Position numbers and translations under genes: made by a program
The notes under the pieces: generated by a model
Told to the model about the DNA's origin: nothing
Database searches by the model: none
Seen by the model: only the letters and a program-made list of their open reading frames with translations
In this document: in pieces, positions 33,387 through 44,179 of the stretch
Layout of the letters: every line of letters starts with the position of its first letter
Numbering within the stretch: position 1 is the stretch's first letter
Assembly (NCBI GenBank): GCA_032158295.1
Contig: JASTWB010000035.1
Span: forward strand, 1-64,000
Reading direction: 5' to 3'
DNA from: Pycnopodia helianthoides
Taxonomy: Eukaryota > Echinodermata > Asteroidea > Forcipulatida > Asteriidae
DNA: 64,000 nt

Positions 33387-34983
33387 TATATCTTCTCCCT
33401 AAATATACACAAAAACTAAAGCAAAGTAAGCATGTAACCAGGAAAGTCAGGAATTGGAATCAAAACAACATGGATACGCTTGGATTTTTTGAATGTACTG
33501 ATTGGGATGTCCTGCAGGTTCCTGACTCTGTTAACGAATCTGCTAGTGTTATCACAGATTACATCAAGTTTTGTGAGGATCTTATTGTTCCAGAAAGGGT
33601 TATACAAATTTACCAAAACAATAAACCATGGCTGACAAAAGACATCCGGGAACTTATCTACGCAAAGCAGACGGCCCACAGGAATAATAACACTCATTGA
33701 AAATGGTAAGTTACATAAAGAAATTAATCATATTGTTCGTCTCTGCAAAAGAAAATGTATGGGCTCAAAATCGAACACAAATTTGAGAATGGAGATCTCA
33801 AGAGCGCATGGATTGGGCTGAAAGACATTACAGGTTTTGGTTTTCGCAATAAGCTTGAAATTCCCTCCAGTGATTTTAAACACTTTGTCATTGATCTTAA
33901 TGCGTTTTGGGGTCGGTTTGACACCAATAACAGTAATCAGGACTTAGCTTACACCAACTTATGTTTAGACTTAATATCTTGTAGTAATTCAAACTTAATG
34001 ATACCATTGTTCTCACAGCCGCCAAGTTGAAAATCTACTTAAATCTATTAGAACAAACAAAGCTGCCGGTCCTGATGGAATTTCTGGTAAGACTTTGAAA
34101 GGGTGTACAGAGCTTGCAGGAGTCTTTCAACGACTATTTCAACGGTCTTTGAACACTCACATAATTCCTAAATTTTGGAAATCCTCTGTTATTAGTCCAA
34201 TTCCCAAAATTCCTAATAAGCCACATGTTCTAAATGACTATAGAACTAAGTTGCATTGACATCTATTGTGACGAAGTGCTTTGAAAAAAATGTCAGAAGT
34301 ATATCCCTACTTTATGAAACAAGAGAGACGAAGGACCCCTTTCAGTTTGCATATCGTCCACACCGCCATGTGTATGATGCTATGATAACATTCTTCATAA
34401 CATTATGGTCATCTTGAGAACGGTAAAACTTATGTCCGCTCACTGTTTTTATATTTTTCTCCGGCTTTTAATACCATTAAAACACATGCTTTTTAACAAA
34501 AGTTACATCAATTCAGGCCTGCATCAATTGAACGTTAGCCCTAAGTTGTCCCTGTGAATTAACGATTTCCTAACTCAGCGCCCACACAGAGTAAGAGTAG
34601 CTGGTGTGACTCTGATGAAACAATCCTTGGTACTGGAGTTCCCCAGGGTAGTGTGTCATCGCCCCTCTTGTTCTCCTTATTTATAAGTGACTTGAATGTA
34701 CAAAGTGACTCATGTTTTGTAATCAAGTATGCTGACGATAGGGAACTGACAGGTTGATAACTGACAATGATGAATCAGAATATAGCAATAACATTAATCA
34801 ATTTTCTAATTGGTGTGCCAAAAATCATTTAATCCTCAATGTAAAAAAAAAAACGAAAGGAATGGCTTTCAATTTTCAAAGAAACAAACAGATCATGCAA
34901 CCAATTGAAATTAATGATGTTTCTGTTGAAATAGTAAAGGAGTACAACTATATTGGTTCGGCAGTCGATAACCAGTTGAACTA
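33387..34983 (+). pseudogene. Decayed APE-type LINE ORF2
   Basis: Segments in order but in several frames: a linker with ECTDWDVLQVPD and NNKPWLTKDIREL (33480-33670); N-K-A-A-G-P-D-G-I-S-G near 34060, the start of the RT fingers; P-H-V-L-N-D-Y-R near 34220; F-A-Y-R-P-H-R near 34345; F-S-A-F-N-T-I near 34460; G-V-P-Q-G-S near 34635; the catalytic Y-A-D-D at about 34729; and a thumb-like LNVKKKTKG segment ending at 34983. Frameshifts and stops make it dead. The order matches CR1/L2-like or Rex1-like LINEs; the exact clade is uncertain. No poly-A tail or target duplication identified. Confidence 0.92.
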
Positions 34984-34989
34984 GAATTC

Positions 34990-35419
34990 CAACACCACTA
35001 TAATTTTTTTTTTTAACTAACTTAAAGATCTACTTCAGCAATATCTGCGAAATAAAACAAATTGCTGAATCTTAAACATAATGTTATTAAGTATTCTGAC
35101 CTTGTAGATTGGATTGTTTTAAACATATATTTTTTTCGTAATTTTAACCGGAAAAAATAATCCGATCTTAGGGTTTTTAAAAACTCGCGCGCTTCCATGG
35201 CTCCCTCCATAGGCACCATGCATGTCCCATACTGAAGCACGTGTATTTACGCGCACCACGAACCAACTATAAGATACGTGGGTGAACCAGCGAATGATGA
35301 CGTACTTATAAGAAAGGGGAAACCAGGAAGTAGCGATGTGTCGTGTGTTTACACGGTAACTGTGTGTGATGATCTCATTATTCGAATACATTCACCAAGT
35401 TAAGACGTGAGAATTGACC
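34990..35419. promoter_or_regulatory. Possible promoter region of the THAP gene
   Basis: No coding frame. It includes a T-run, a GC-richer patch with CGCGCGC at about 35186 and a CRE-like ATGATGACGTA at about 35295, about 120 bp before the THAP ATG. Promoter function is inference from position. Confidence 0.25.
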
Positions 35420-35749
35420 ATGCCGAACTCATGTTCTGTTGGTGGATGTACTTGGAACGCAGATAGGAACCCAGATGTGAGTTTTTGTTTCGATTCCCAA
35501 GAGATCCTGTCCAGAGAAGGGAATGGGTGCGTTCGGTGACCAACACAGGGTTTCACGGTGACAAAATGGACCATGATTTGCAATGCCCATTTTACGGACG
35601 ACTGTCGGGTTGCAACATCGCAACTAAAGAGCAGTTTTGGGTTAAAAAGCTATAACAGGCTTAAGCCAGGTTCAATCCCAACCATGAAAGCCCCATCTGC
35701 AGTGCTATCATCTTTTCAAACAGAGAGTAAAACAGGCACAGCCAAATGA
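35420..35749 (+). pseudogene. THAP-domain sequence with two frameshifts
   Basis: From ATG 35420 the first frame gives M-P-N-S-C-S-V-G-G-C, the THAP start with its first two zinc cysteines. A second frame then gives FRFPRDPVQRREWVRSV, the THAP core with the conserved F-P and W. A third frame (35558-35749) gives I-C-N-A-H-F-T-D-D-C, the C-x2-H half, then L-K-P-G-S-I-P-T-M, the AVPTIF-like end. Thus the full C2CH order is present but one shift lies near 35483 and another near 35553. THAP domains bind DNA and occur in host factors and P-element-type transposases. Either a pseudogene or uncorrected indels. Confidence 0.88.
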
Positions 35750-36342
35750 AACTAAGCGATTCAGCCAACACTCGTCTGGCATGTCATTTAAGAAAAGAGA
35801 GAAGAGCTGGGTAAGCAACTTTTAAGTTCTAAAACTAAGTTCTATGAGTATGTAGTTGATATTTTACCATCGTTTCTTTTCATTTCAAAACATGCACTTC
35901 TCGCAAGAGATTTCAAACTCAATAGTAGGGCTACCAAAACCATCAACAATTTTCCTTTTCACTCGATGTGATTGTGAGCATGATTCGAGTTCGAAGTTTA
36001 GGAAAGTTTGCAACTAGTTACCAATTCTACTTCACCTCCTTGACCTTGTCATCCCAGTGCACATACATGTGTACAAGACTCCCCTTCAACTTCAAGTACA
36101 ACCTACAGACTTCATTATTGACCTTACATTGCTTTTCCAGTTTAGTTTGCTTTCAACATCATTGTATCCCTGGGGGAGGAGTACCAGGGGAAGGACCATG
36201 GTAAAAAATTACTTGGGCCTACAAAGGGCAAAGCCATACATGTGTGTGAATACAATGCCCAAATTATGACATTTTGACTTAGAGGTTAAATACAATGTTT
36301 GTTTTGATCTTTTGTTCAGGTTTTGCAAGAAGCTTTTGCTGA

Positions 36343-36471
36343 ATATATGCTAAGTATGGTGACCAGGAGCCCACTGGTGAACAACTTCTCCCATCTAATG
36401 TGATGGAAAGTTCAATCACATCAGAGGAGGTAATGAAACGGTTTACTGGCTTGTTGCAGAAACAACCTTAA
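36343..36471 (+). CDS. Possible downstream exon, unassigned
   Basis: An open stretch of about 42 codons begins after TGA at 36340 and ends at TAA 36469. It reads as non-repetitive, acidic protein-like sequence (YGDQEPTGEQLLPSNVMESS). A pyrimidine-rich stretch with TTCAG lies 25-30 bases upstream near 36316, and TTGCAAG lies just before. It could be the last exon of the THAP gene, joined from the GTAAGC donor-like site near 35811. No family recognised. Confidence 0.3.
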   Translation: MYAKYGDQEPTGEQLLPSNVMESSITSEEVMKRFTGLLQKQP

Positions 36472-36625
36472 TTATGTTTAGGGGAGAAATATTCAACCGC
36501 GGGGGGTGGGGGTCAGCTTCAAAATGCCTGGACCCCGAGCTGAGGGTTATTTTTTATTTCATTACACATCAAAATGTGCAGTATCGGAATAATAATTAAC
36601 TTTACTTTGCATAATCATACACTTG

Positions 36626-36785
36626 TCAGGCCTGGAATTTCATCTTGGAGAGGGCAAGGCCATTTTCATTTTGTAAAGGGCACTTCCATTGGAAAATCTT
36701 AAAGTCTATGGGAGACTTTTGAAGGGGCACCAAGGCCAACACAAGGGCAACGAAGGCCATGGCCTCCGTGTAATTCCAGGCCTGA
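36626..36785. mobile_element. 160-bp MITE-like element
   Basis: Perfect inverted ends TCAGGCCTGGAATT (36626-36639) and AATTCCAGGCCTGA (36772-36785). CTTG or ACTTG on both sides is a plausible target duplication. The interior is rich in GGGCA and AAGGCC words. No coding capacity. Confidence 0.85.
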
Positions 36786-36789
36786 CTTG

Positions 36790-38180
36790 TGAATATCTTA
36801 AAAGTTAACAATTTCCCTCAAGATTTTTAACAAATTTATAAACCCCTAGGTTTGAGATGCATGATTCATGTATGTTTGCAATTTTGTTTCAAGCAGAATT
36901 ATTAAAATGAAAGAAAGGTTTATTTTGTCCTCCTATTACATGTATTAAAGAGATACTGTTGACATAGTTTAAACACCTTATTGTTAATGCAGAGGATTAT
37001 TTCTGATGGTAAAATATGATTTATTCATCAAGCCATTGTGGATTTTTTTCTTTATTGATTATACATGTATTGTACATATTTTTTGTACACCCTTTATTAT
37101 CTTATGAGAAGAGTTGTTTTAATGCCCATGTAGCTTTTACTTGACCGCAACCACATCTGGTAATTTAAATGTAGGGTTTTATTGAGTACATGTACACATG
37201 TATACCGTACTTATTTGTTATTGTTATTATTATTTGTTAGAAGGGGGATCAACCACAAACTTGTTTGCTACGTAAGATTAATGAGCAGCCCCAGTTTGTG
37301 CATATTGCATGGTGAACTAAAGTAGTTTTTTTGGGGGGGGGAGAAAAAGAGGAGTTGGAGTACATGTATTGGGGTTTGCATATTTCATGTGTAATGTGTT
37401 TTCAATCCAGGGCAAACACAAAACAGTTACACTTCTTTTTGACAATTTGCCAGACAACCTGTCTTTCTAAGCTTTGACTGTAATTTGAAATGTTTGTTTA
37501 CATTTTCTTGAAAGTCTACATTGAGCTGAAAATTTTGATAAGGTCTTTTAGAATGTCTGTAGGCAAGAAGAGTAAGGATCGCATGGAATTAGTTTTGCAA
37601 CATTCCCTTTTAATTTAGCTGTTTTCTATTTAATTACTCAATGAAAATTGAAACTAGACAGAGAGGTCAACTTTGGTTATACAACTTTTCTTGACATTAA
37701 GTATTACATGTACACTGTACTCTTAACTCCAAAAATATTGCTTTTTGTACATAAGGTGGTCATTTACCACGTAGTATATGCAAGAAGGGTAAGGAACTCA
37801 TAGTTACATTTTCTTTTAATGGCAACGTGTCCCTTTAATTTATTAATTAAGCTGCTTTCTATTTATTTACTTCACTTGAAGAGGGGTAGTTGACTTTGCA
37901 AAAACAATTGTTGTTTTATTCTATTTTTCTTGAAATAAAATAATACTCATAAAGACTAAAGACTGATATGTGTATATTATTAAAAGTATTTATTGTCATT
38001 TACTCATGGATCATCTAAAAATGATTGTAACACACTGAAAATTTAGAGTAAATGGAGGCCACCAATCCCACCATGTTTGTATCCTCAATTCTGAAAACCT
38101 TCCTGAAAACCATGTACCACTACTAGATTAGCAGAACATGTTTTGATCATAGTATGATTTGAAACTTTGCATGGTGGGAT
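36790..38180. other. No gene seen
   Basis: A+T-rich with scattered GTACATGTA-type words. No coding frame or repeat array recognised. Confidence 0.45.
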
Positions 38181-38370
38181 CAGGTTTGCAGTGATGCTAT
38201 GTATAAAATCTCGTTGTGAGTAGTGGTGGTTTTAAAAAGAACAGGTGGTTTGACAACTTCCTGAAGAGGACATACTGATCAAAAAATCAAGTTGTGAAAC
38301 CACTGTTTCTTTTCAGAACCACCACTACTCAAAAGAGATTTTACCTATGGTGTCAGCGCAAACCTCACCT
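38181..38370. mobile_element. Imperfect hairpin element
   Basis: Inverted arms of about 80 bp (38181-38259 and 38289-38370) centred on AGTAGTGGTGGTT facing AACCACCACTACT, with a loop of about 30 bp. Arms match at roughly 80% by eye, weaker at the outer ends. Looks like an old MITE. Confidence 0.65.
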
Positions 38371-38655
38371 AATTATAGACATTGTTCTTGTAATGACACA
38401 CATCCCATCTCAGTGAGCCAAATGTTAACAGATTTTTATCAAAGATTGTGGTTCTCAAAAAAGTTCCCCTTTTGAAGCCTCTTTGCTGTATAACTTCCAT
38501 GTTTGTAATATGTACATGTAAGTTGAATGCATTTCACTATTTTCCATTGAGAGGCACAACAGCATGAGCTTTATGTTTGACAAATAATTTGTACATCTAT
38601 TTTTTGAGTCTCATTTACAAACATTTTATCAACTATAGGGGCTAAAAATACCACA

Positions 38656-38887
38656 CTAAATTCGAGTGAGAAGAGGAATTCTTTTTATATGATTGGCAAT
38701 AAATTTTAGGGTTTTTAAGTTACTAATAGTCAAGTGGCGGGTAAACCCTTTATATTGTCCATTGGGGTTGGGATATGTCCTTCGGATGGCGTCCATGATA
38801 CATGAAGGAAGTGGCACTCTGTTGAACCTTCCGAGGTAGCCCGTACACCATCTGACAACTTGCCTGTAAACAACATGGCGATTTCTT
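38656..38887 (-). CDS. P2X7-intracellular-domain-like gene, exon 3
   Basis: The minus-strand frame after a TTTGCAG acceptor at 38890-38888 reads RNRHVVYRQVVRWCTGYLG, followed by VPLPSC, then I-R-R-T-Y-P-N-P-N-G-Q-Y-K-G-F. This is the characteristic end of the P2X7 cytoplasmic (ballast) domain family, in which YRQFVRWCWGYLGR, VLPSC and YxGF are typical. About 30 residues follow the usual end before the TAG at 38658-38656. The first base completes a codon begun by exon 2 (CA then A, Gln). The family name is from memory; stand-alone invertebrate versions usually have no channel domain. Confidence 0.82.
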
Positions 38888-39046
38888 CTGCAAACAAAAT
38901 AGTTGAAGAAAATCAAATTAGGTAAACATTTGATATCAATATTTGTTTAAAAACACAGTTTTCCCATTTTGAAGAAATCACGTACGAGTAAGGGTGGAAA
39001 TATACTCTTCTGGTTTGTCCAGTCGAAAAACTTGTAGGGGAACCCC

Positions 39047-39225
39047 CCCCCCCCACACACACACACACACCCTTACATATGGCTGTTACAGGGGTACTTT
39101 CATTGTTGTTCTCCTTTTTCTGAAGAAATCCTAATTGGGTCACCACCAGAACAAAGAAAACCTTATGGGGTAGCATTGCTCCGTAAGTTGGCATGTGTAA
39201 GCTCACACACACACACACACACTCA
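39047..39225. repeat. CA microsatellites in intron 2
   Basis: A C-run followed by (AC)n at about 39042-39071, and a second (AC)n tract at about 39205-39222. Both are in intron 2 of the P2X7-like gene. Confidence 0.92.
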
Positions 39226-39620
39226 AGTGTGTCATGAGCTCCAATCGTGGACCCTCCTTTGTTCAACTCTTTGTCCTGACAAACGTGGACCCCATTGTTT
39301 TCCTTTGTGATAACAAACATGGACCTATTGTCCCTTTTGTTGTAAGTCCTCGGTTTGATTGCACTACAAACTCACACACACACACTTTTGGGTTCTTTAA
39401 AGAAGTCATAAGCTGTAACATACTCAACAATTGTGACAGAGATCAAAGTGTTTAGAAAAAATCTTGTACAGGTTTTATGGTTATTCGTTTTTCTGAGTTG
39501 AATAAATCTAATCCAACAGTCAATTATACTCAGGGTCAGGTAAGAGGCGTAATAATTTTTTTGGGGGGAGGGTTTGCTCCTTACATTAATTTTACAGTTC
39601 AATTAAAAAAAGACACTTAC

Positions 39621-39860
39621 TGGTCTAGAGTCCCTTCAACTGCATCTCTGCCATAGTATTCACCGGTACTGTAAATACGCGGTTTGAAGTACAGCCGGGT
39701 GCAGACAGACTGCTTCAAACCAATCATGCACAGCAAGGCTTTGGTTTTCATCCTCTACATTAATGTTCAATGCTGCCATTTAGGCTCTTGTCTTTGCACT
39801 TCCTTACAGCAGATGCAGTTCACTGCCATTGGTTGGACCACACAGTGTCCGCATGAGCAC
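39621..39860 (-). pseudogene. P2X7-intracellular-domain-like gene, exon 2
   Basis: On the minus strand, TTTCTTTCAG precedes 39860 and GTAAGT follows 39621. The exon starts in frame with exon 1 as W-C-S-C-G-H-C, includes C-I-C-C-K-E, then changes frame to read W-F-E-A-V-C-L-H-P and V-L-Q-T-A-Y-L-Q-Y-R, then changes again to Y-Y-G-R-D-A-V-E-G-T-L-D. All three pieces match the family in order, with its cysteine cluster. Entry and exit phases fit the neighbouring exons, so only the interior is broken, by at least two indels. This means a recent pseudogene or assembly errors. Confidence 0.78.
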
Positions 39861-40716
39861 CTGAAAGAAAAATTTAAATAACAGAAAATTAACGGATGAA
39901 AGTGTTGCTGTACTGACATAGGATGGACTATGTTCATGACCATTAACTAATTTTACGTGAACGGGGGTAATACAAAATGAGTGGGGATTGAAACGATGCG
40001 TGTCTCATTTATACATCTAAGTAAAAAATCATGCAATGTTTCGCATTGTTTATCAATGGCCGTTGTTCTTACTTTGTGTCTCTGGGAATTTTTTTTTATT
40101 TTATTTTTTTTATTTGAAAAGTGGTTTGTAATTGTAGTTCTGTTTTAAAGAATAAACATGACATATCATACTAGCCTAAAAGAAAACTATGAGAAATAAT
40201 TAGCAAATGAGCTTGACATAAAAAATAATCCAATTAGGCTAGGACCTACCTCAATCATTTGCTAAAAAAAATAAATAAATAAATGCGGTAGAACAGTGAC
40301 ACTGACAGAAAATACGGCTTGTCAGGATCAGTTCGGTACTGAAAATAAATGTTATCTCCGACACACTGAGATTTGATGATTGTATTGTGAAAAAATTAAT
40401 GGATAAACGAGGAATTACAGAAACAAATAAAACAACATTCATCTATTTTCCTTCTCCATGGAACCCGGTTCTCCGATAAGGATACCTGCACTAACCCAAT
40501 GGGAACAATTTTTGAGTGACACCATTCAATGTATCATGAAAACGTGAACCATATTGGACAACAGCAACCATTTCGTGAGAAAAAAAAATCAACTTTCTGC
40601 TGCTATTTCTATCCATTATAGCGGCCTCATATGCCGCATAGATAAATAAGTACTTCATGACGATAAAAAAAGTGAACATAGCATTGTTTGTTCTTCAAAA
40701 AACCTGTGGGACTCAC

Positions 40717-40976
40717 CATTCAGTATTGTTTAGTCGACCTCCTGCATCAGGATTCGCACGTTCACGACCATCGGCGGCCAGTGGCTCAAACCTGTATGGT
40801 TTGGCACCTCGCACTTCCTCGTCAAGCACTCCCCCAGCTTCATCAACGCCCTCTTCGTCTTCGGAAGAGCTCCCTCCACCGTCAGATCTATCCTCACTAT
40901 CAATACTATCATCTGTATTTCCTAATTCTTCTTCGTCCACACTGTGTTCCTCCCACGATCCGCTAATGTCTGACAT
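40717..40976 (-). CDS. P2X7-intracellular-domain-like gene, exon 1
   Basis: The chosen ATG is at 40976; an in-frame upstream start at 41027 would add 17 residues. The 86-codon exon begins M-S-D-I-S-G-S-W-E-E and is a strongly acidic, Ser/Asp/Glu-rich, probably disordered segment of about 55 residues. K-P-Y-R-F-E-P-L-A follows, typical of the stretch before the cysteine cluster in this family, then N-T-E-W. The donor GTGAGT splits the Trp codon, and exon 2 supplies its last base. The predicted product is about 240 residues and soluble. Its role is unknown; the vertebrate domain binds zinc and guanine nucleotide. Confidence 0.72.
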
Positions 40977-41110
40977 TTTGTCCTCGTTTACTGTGTGAAT
41001 AGCTATAGACGCGTACAATAAACACACTTCGCTGCGCGGGGGGTAAACAAGCCGTCTCCATTCATGTACGTCATCAGAGTCTATGGTATATTTTTATCAC
41101 GTGACATGCC
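40977..41110 (-). promoter_or_regulatory. Likely promoter of the P2X7-like gene
   Basis: Upstream of exon 1 on the minus strand lie a TACGTCATC CRE-like word near 41068 and a TCACGTGA E-box near 41098, with a GC-rich patch (CGCTGCGCGGGG) near 41030. No TATA box in a clear position. Function is inferred from placement. Confidence 0.35.
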
Positions 41111-41129
41111 GTTTCCAAAAACTCGGTAT

Positions 41130-42540
41130 GAGGAGCTGCTGAACGCTGGCCTAAATGACCTTTTTTTAAAATTACGCAACTACCGCTAAGTATTTTCATT
41201 AATATATACGTAATCATGAAACACAAATTGATTGGATTTCGCCAAAGTTTAAATTATCTTAGTACCGTTGAAGTAGATCTTTAACCATTTCGTAAGGAAA
41301 CTCAAATATTTGTATGTGAACACCAGAATGTTAACATTGTTTTATGAGAGTACTATTCGATCTTTAATTATTTGTGTAGTTTTATGTACTTAACAAAAAT
41401 GCAGTACAATGGAAAACGAATTTCATATGTTTTCATATGATGGTCAAATAAATTGAATTGAATTGAATGGAACTGAATTGATGGACTGAAAACTGTCGAC
41501 AGACTAGACAAGCAAAATCATCGAAAACATGGTGAAGTGGGAAGCACAGGTAATGTGCATACCTCCTTGGTTTTGTTTTCCTCCATCATGGTTTGAGAGT
41601 CTTGATCTTGGTGAGCCATATAATGCTTCTGAAATGAAGTTTATGGACCACCAAGTTATTTTGTTTGCTACCTAAGTACATTGTTGGTGATGCCTTTTTT
41701 ATTTTTGTATAATTAGGCCTATATGTTTTGAATTTATTTGTTTGTTCTTGGTTTTCTGGGTTTTGGGGGTGTTTTTTGTTTTTTGTTATTTTTTGTTTGG
41801 AGGTGGTGGAGGGGATGGTTGAGCTATATGTATGAAAGTAAATACAGCAATGACCGGCTAAGAGTCGTTGAGAAATATATCCATGCAATCAGCATTTCAC
41901 ATGGGATTATATTGCTCACAAAAATATCATAAAATGGACAATAATATTCCCAAACAAAAGCAAATGATAGATTTGTTTGGGTTCGAAGTCCTTTTCTGAA
42001 AAAAAACAAAAACAATATAACCCGTTTTAAAGTAGCCTATTGTGACAGGAATCGATAATGGGTATTGTAGCTTTGCAGTGAGCACCCATATACATTACAT
42101 TGTACATTACATTGTACAGTGAGAACTGCGAGAGCCACGTACTGGTACATGTACATGTATGTTGTTTACATTTCGATTGAAAACGCAACCGATCAAGGAT
42201 ATACGACATATCCTCGGGTCACAATGTCAACTTTCTACATGTACACATACATAAACATGTGAATGTATACTACAAATTCTAGGCCGTGCGGTCGGCTCTG
42301 CTGCATATCATTATCATCAGACTATGAAACTGCCACAGCCGAGAGTTCGTGAACTGTTCGAATCTGAATTCGTACGATAACAACCACAAGAGGGCGATAG
42401 TACTTTTTTAACGAACTACAATTTGAAATGTGAAATACTTTTACTACGAAAGCCAGAAGAAAGAACGAAAAAATGAATCCGTAATAACGGATTCCGAGTC
42501 CGTTGCGGCGCTATATTGCAGGTCTCCCTCTGGTCGCCCT
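41130..42540. other. No gene seen; one CTCF-like site
   Basis: No coding frame recognised. CCACAAGAGGGCG at 42384-42396 fits the CTCF core at 11 of 12 positions. ACATTGTACATT repeats occur near 42090-42115. Confidence 0.4.
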
Positions 42541-42559
42541 GCTTATAATTGGGCAAGTA

Positions 42560-42692
42560 TTATATAATAATAATTTATTCATTTATATTGCGCCCATTCC
42601 ATAAAATGTACACAAGCGCATAACAAAAATAATTATACAAAGATTAAAAAGCTAACAACCTGTAAAAGTGAGGAAATACAACAAACCATTAA

Positions 42693-42725
<33 letters not shown>

Positions 42726-43060
42726 ATGTAAATACGAGACCCTTACTGGACTTCCCAAATAGTAAAAATGCATTAACATTAAGACAGTAGAAAACAAAAT
42801 GTATTAGGAGAGGAACAATAAATGCACATTCAGTAAAAAGCTTCTTTAAAAAGATAAGTCTTTAAAACAGATTTTAAAACATCAAGGCTACCAGCGTTCC
42901 TAAGTGGAAGTTTGTTCTAGAGGTGCGGTGCACTATTCTCAAAGGCTCGATCCCCAAGAGCAGCCTTACTACCACCAACAGGGTGGTTAAGAAAAATTCC
43001 GTCACCAGAACTGTGAAGGCAGTAACGAGACTGGGACTTGATAGAAAGCAGTGTTGTAGT
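42560..43060. repeat. Dispersed repeat remnant with A-run
   Basis: The start (TTATTCATTTATATTGCGCCC) and the later GTGCGGTGCACTATTCTCAAAGGCTCG segment resemble a repeat type also present at 52505-53110 (head with TTATATAGCG, body with GCATTCCACAA). An A-run of about 30 bases lies at 42693-42723. Likely a retroelement 3' fragment; the class is not certain. Confidence 0.5.
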
Positions 43061-43072
43061 CGAGACCTGGGA

Positions 43073-43073
43073 G

Positions 43074-43106
<33 letters not shown>

Positions 43107-43108
43107 TA
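43073..43108. repeat. GACCGA hexamer repeat
   Basis: About five tandem GACCGA units followed by a purine-rich GGGGGAGGGGG stretch. Confidence 0.9.
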
Positions 43109-43164
43109 GAGGTCCGAGGGGGAGGGGGAGTCCGCGCATAGCAGCTAAAATGCACAGTAATTGG

Positions 43165-43283
43165 TCTAAGGGGCGCTGTGCAAACAACCCTTAGACCACT
43201 TTGTGGTCTAAGGGGAGCCTTCCCTTCCCTTCTTGGTCTAAAGGGCGCTTTGGTCTAAAGGGAACATTGGTCTAAAGGGGGGT
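43165..43283. repeat. Cluster of TGGTCTAAAGGG motifs
   Basis: GGTCTAAGGGG or GGTCTAAAGGG occurs five times in about 120 bp, and once inverted (CCCTTAGACCA at about 43189). Irregular spacing. Purpose unknown. Confidence 0.6.
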
Positions 43284-43299
43284 TTGTGACCTGACCTCA

Positions 43300-43673
43300 G
43301 GCTCGTCCCATAATTAAAAGGACGAACGTGTAAAAATACGCGCCTGAAAAAATCAAACAAAATGGCTGCCCGTAATGAACGCTGTGTGGCGGAGATTTTC
43401 TCCTGGAATTTATCTATTTAGAACAGTTTGTGTGCCCTTTGTCGACAGTATTTCAGTAGTTTGTACCAGAAAATCATTGATTAATGTTATTTTGGCTGGA
43501 CTACGCTGTTCTTACTGGCATTTACGTGCAATTTTACGGTAACTTTTTTGGGCTACGCGGGCACAATTTATCCTGTTCATTCAGCCATTAAAATTAACGT
43601 TACGTTCTGCGACGACGCCGACATTAAATCATTATGCTGATTCGGTAGTTGCTGGCATCGTCCTGGTGTGGTG
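43300..43673 (+). promoter_or_regulatory. Possible promoter and non-coding first exon
   Basis: A CpG-containing stretch includes CAAAATGGCTGCC at about 43359, like the YY1-type element near many animal start sites, and ends at a good donor, GGTG then GTAAGT, at 43674. The only ATG frame is 20 codons. It precedes the exon-and-array locus on the same strand. Transcription is inference. Confidence 0.3.
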
Positions 43674-44179
43674 GTAAGTATGTTCTCATTATTATAATTG
43701 TTCCTGTTTTGAGACTTAAATGTTAAGTGAGTATCTTTCTTGGTTTTTTTGTTTTTACACGGAAATTGTTAACAGATTAGGCCCGAAGATATGTACACTT
43801 TTGTCGACCGGAAATTGGGCACATTCATTGAGTCAACGTTAACGTTACATTCTAACAATATTATGCATTAAAAAAAGTGCATTCAAATTGTTTGTGATTG
43901 GTTGTTTTTAATCAATATCTTTGTGATTATAAGTATACAAATATTGATCACACACACACAAAATTGTTTTTTCAACATTAATAATCATTGCCACTTTTTC
44001 CGAAGTTGTTTCAGTGCTAGCAACAGGGAGTAATACTATATTAGTAGTCAAGTAGGTTAAGTAAAGTCATTCAAAATCATGTCCTTTCCACATTAACAAG
44101 ATATCAGAATATTTTAAAACTGATCAGTGATTTATTTAGTGTGAAAGTATATTTCAGAAAAGGGTAAACAAACCTAGAC

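Noticed and set aside
35477..35482. GTGAGT as a splice donor in the THAP sequence
   Set aside because: THAP coding sequence resumes immediately after it in another frame, so no intron fits there.
40713..40966. Plus-strand Ser/Pro-rich ORFs opposite the P2X7-like exon 1
   Set aside because: Shadow frames of the acidic minus-strand exon.
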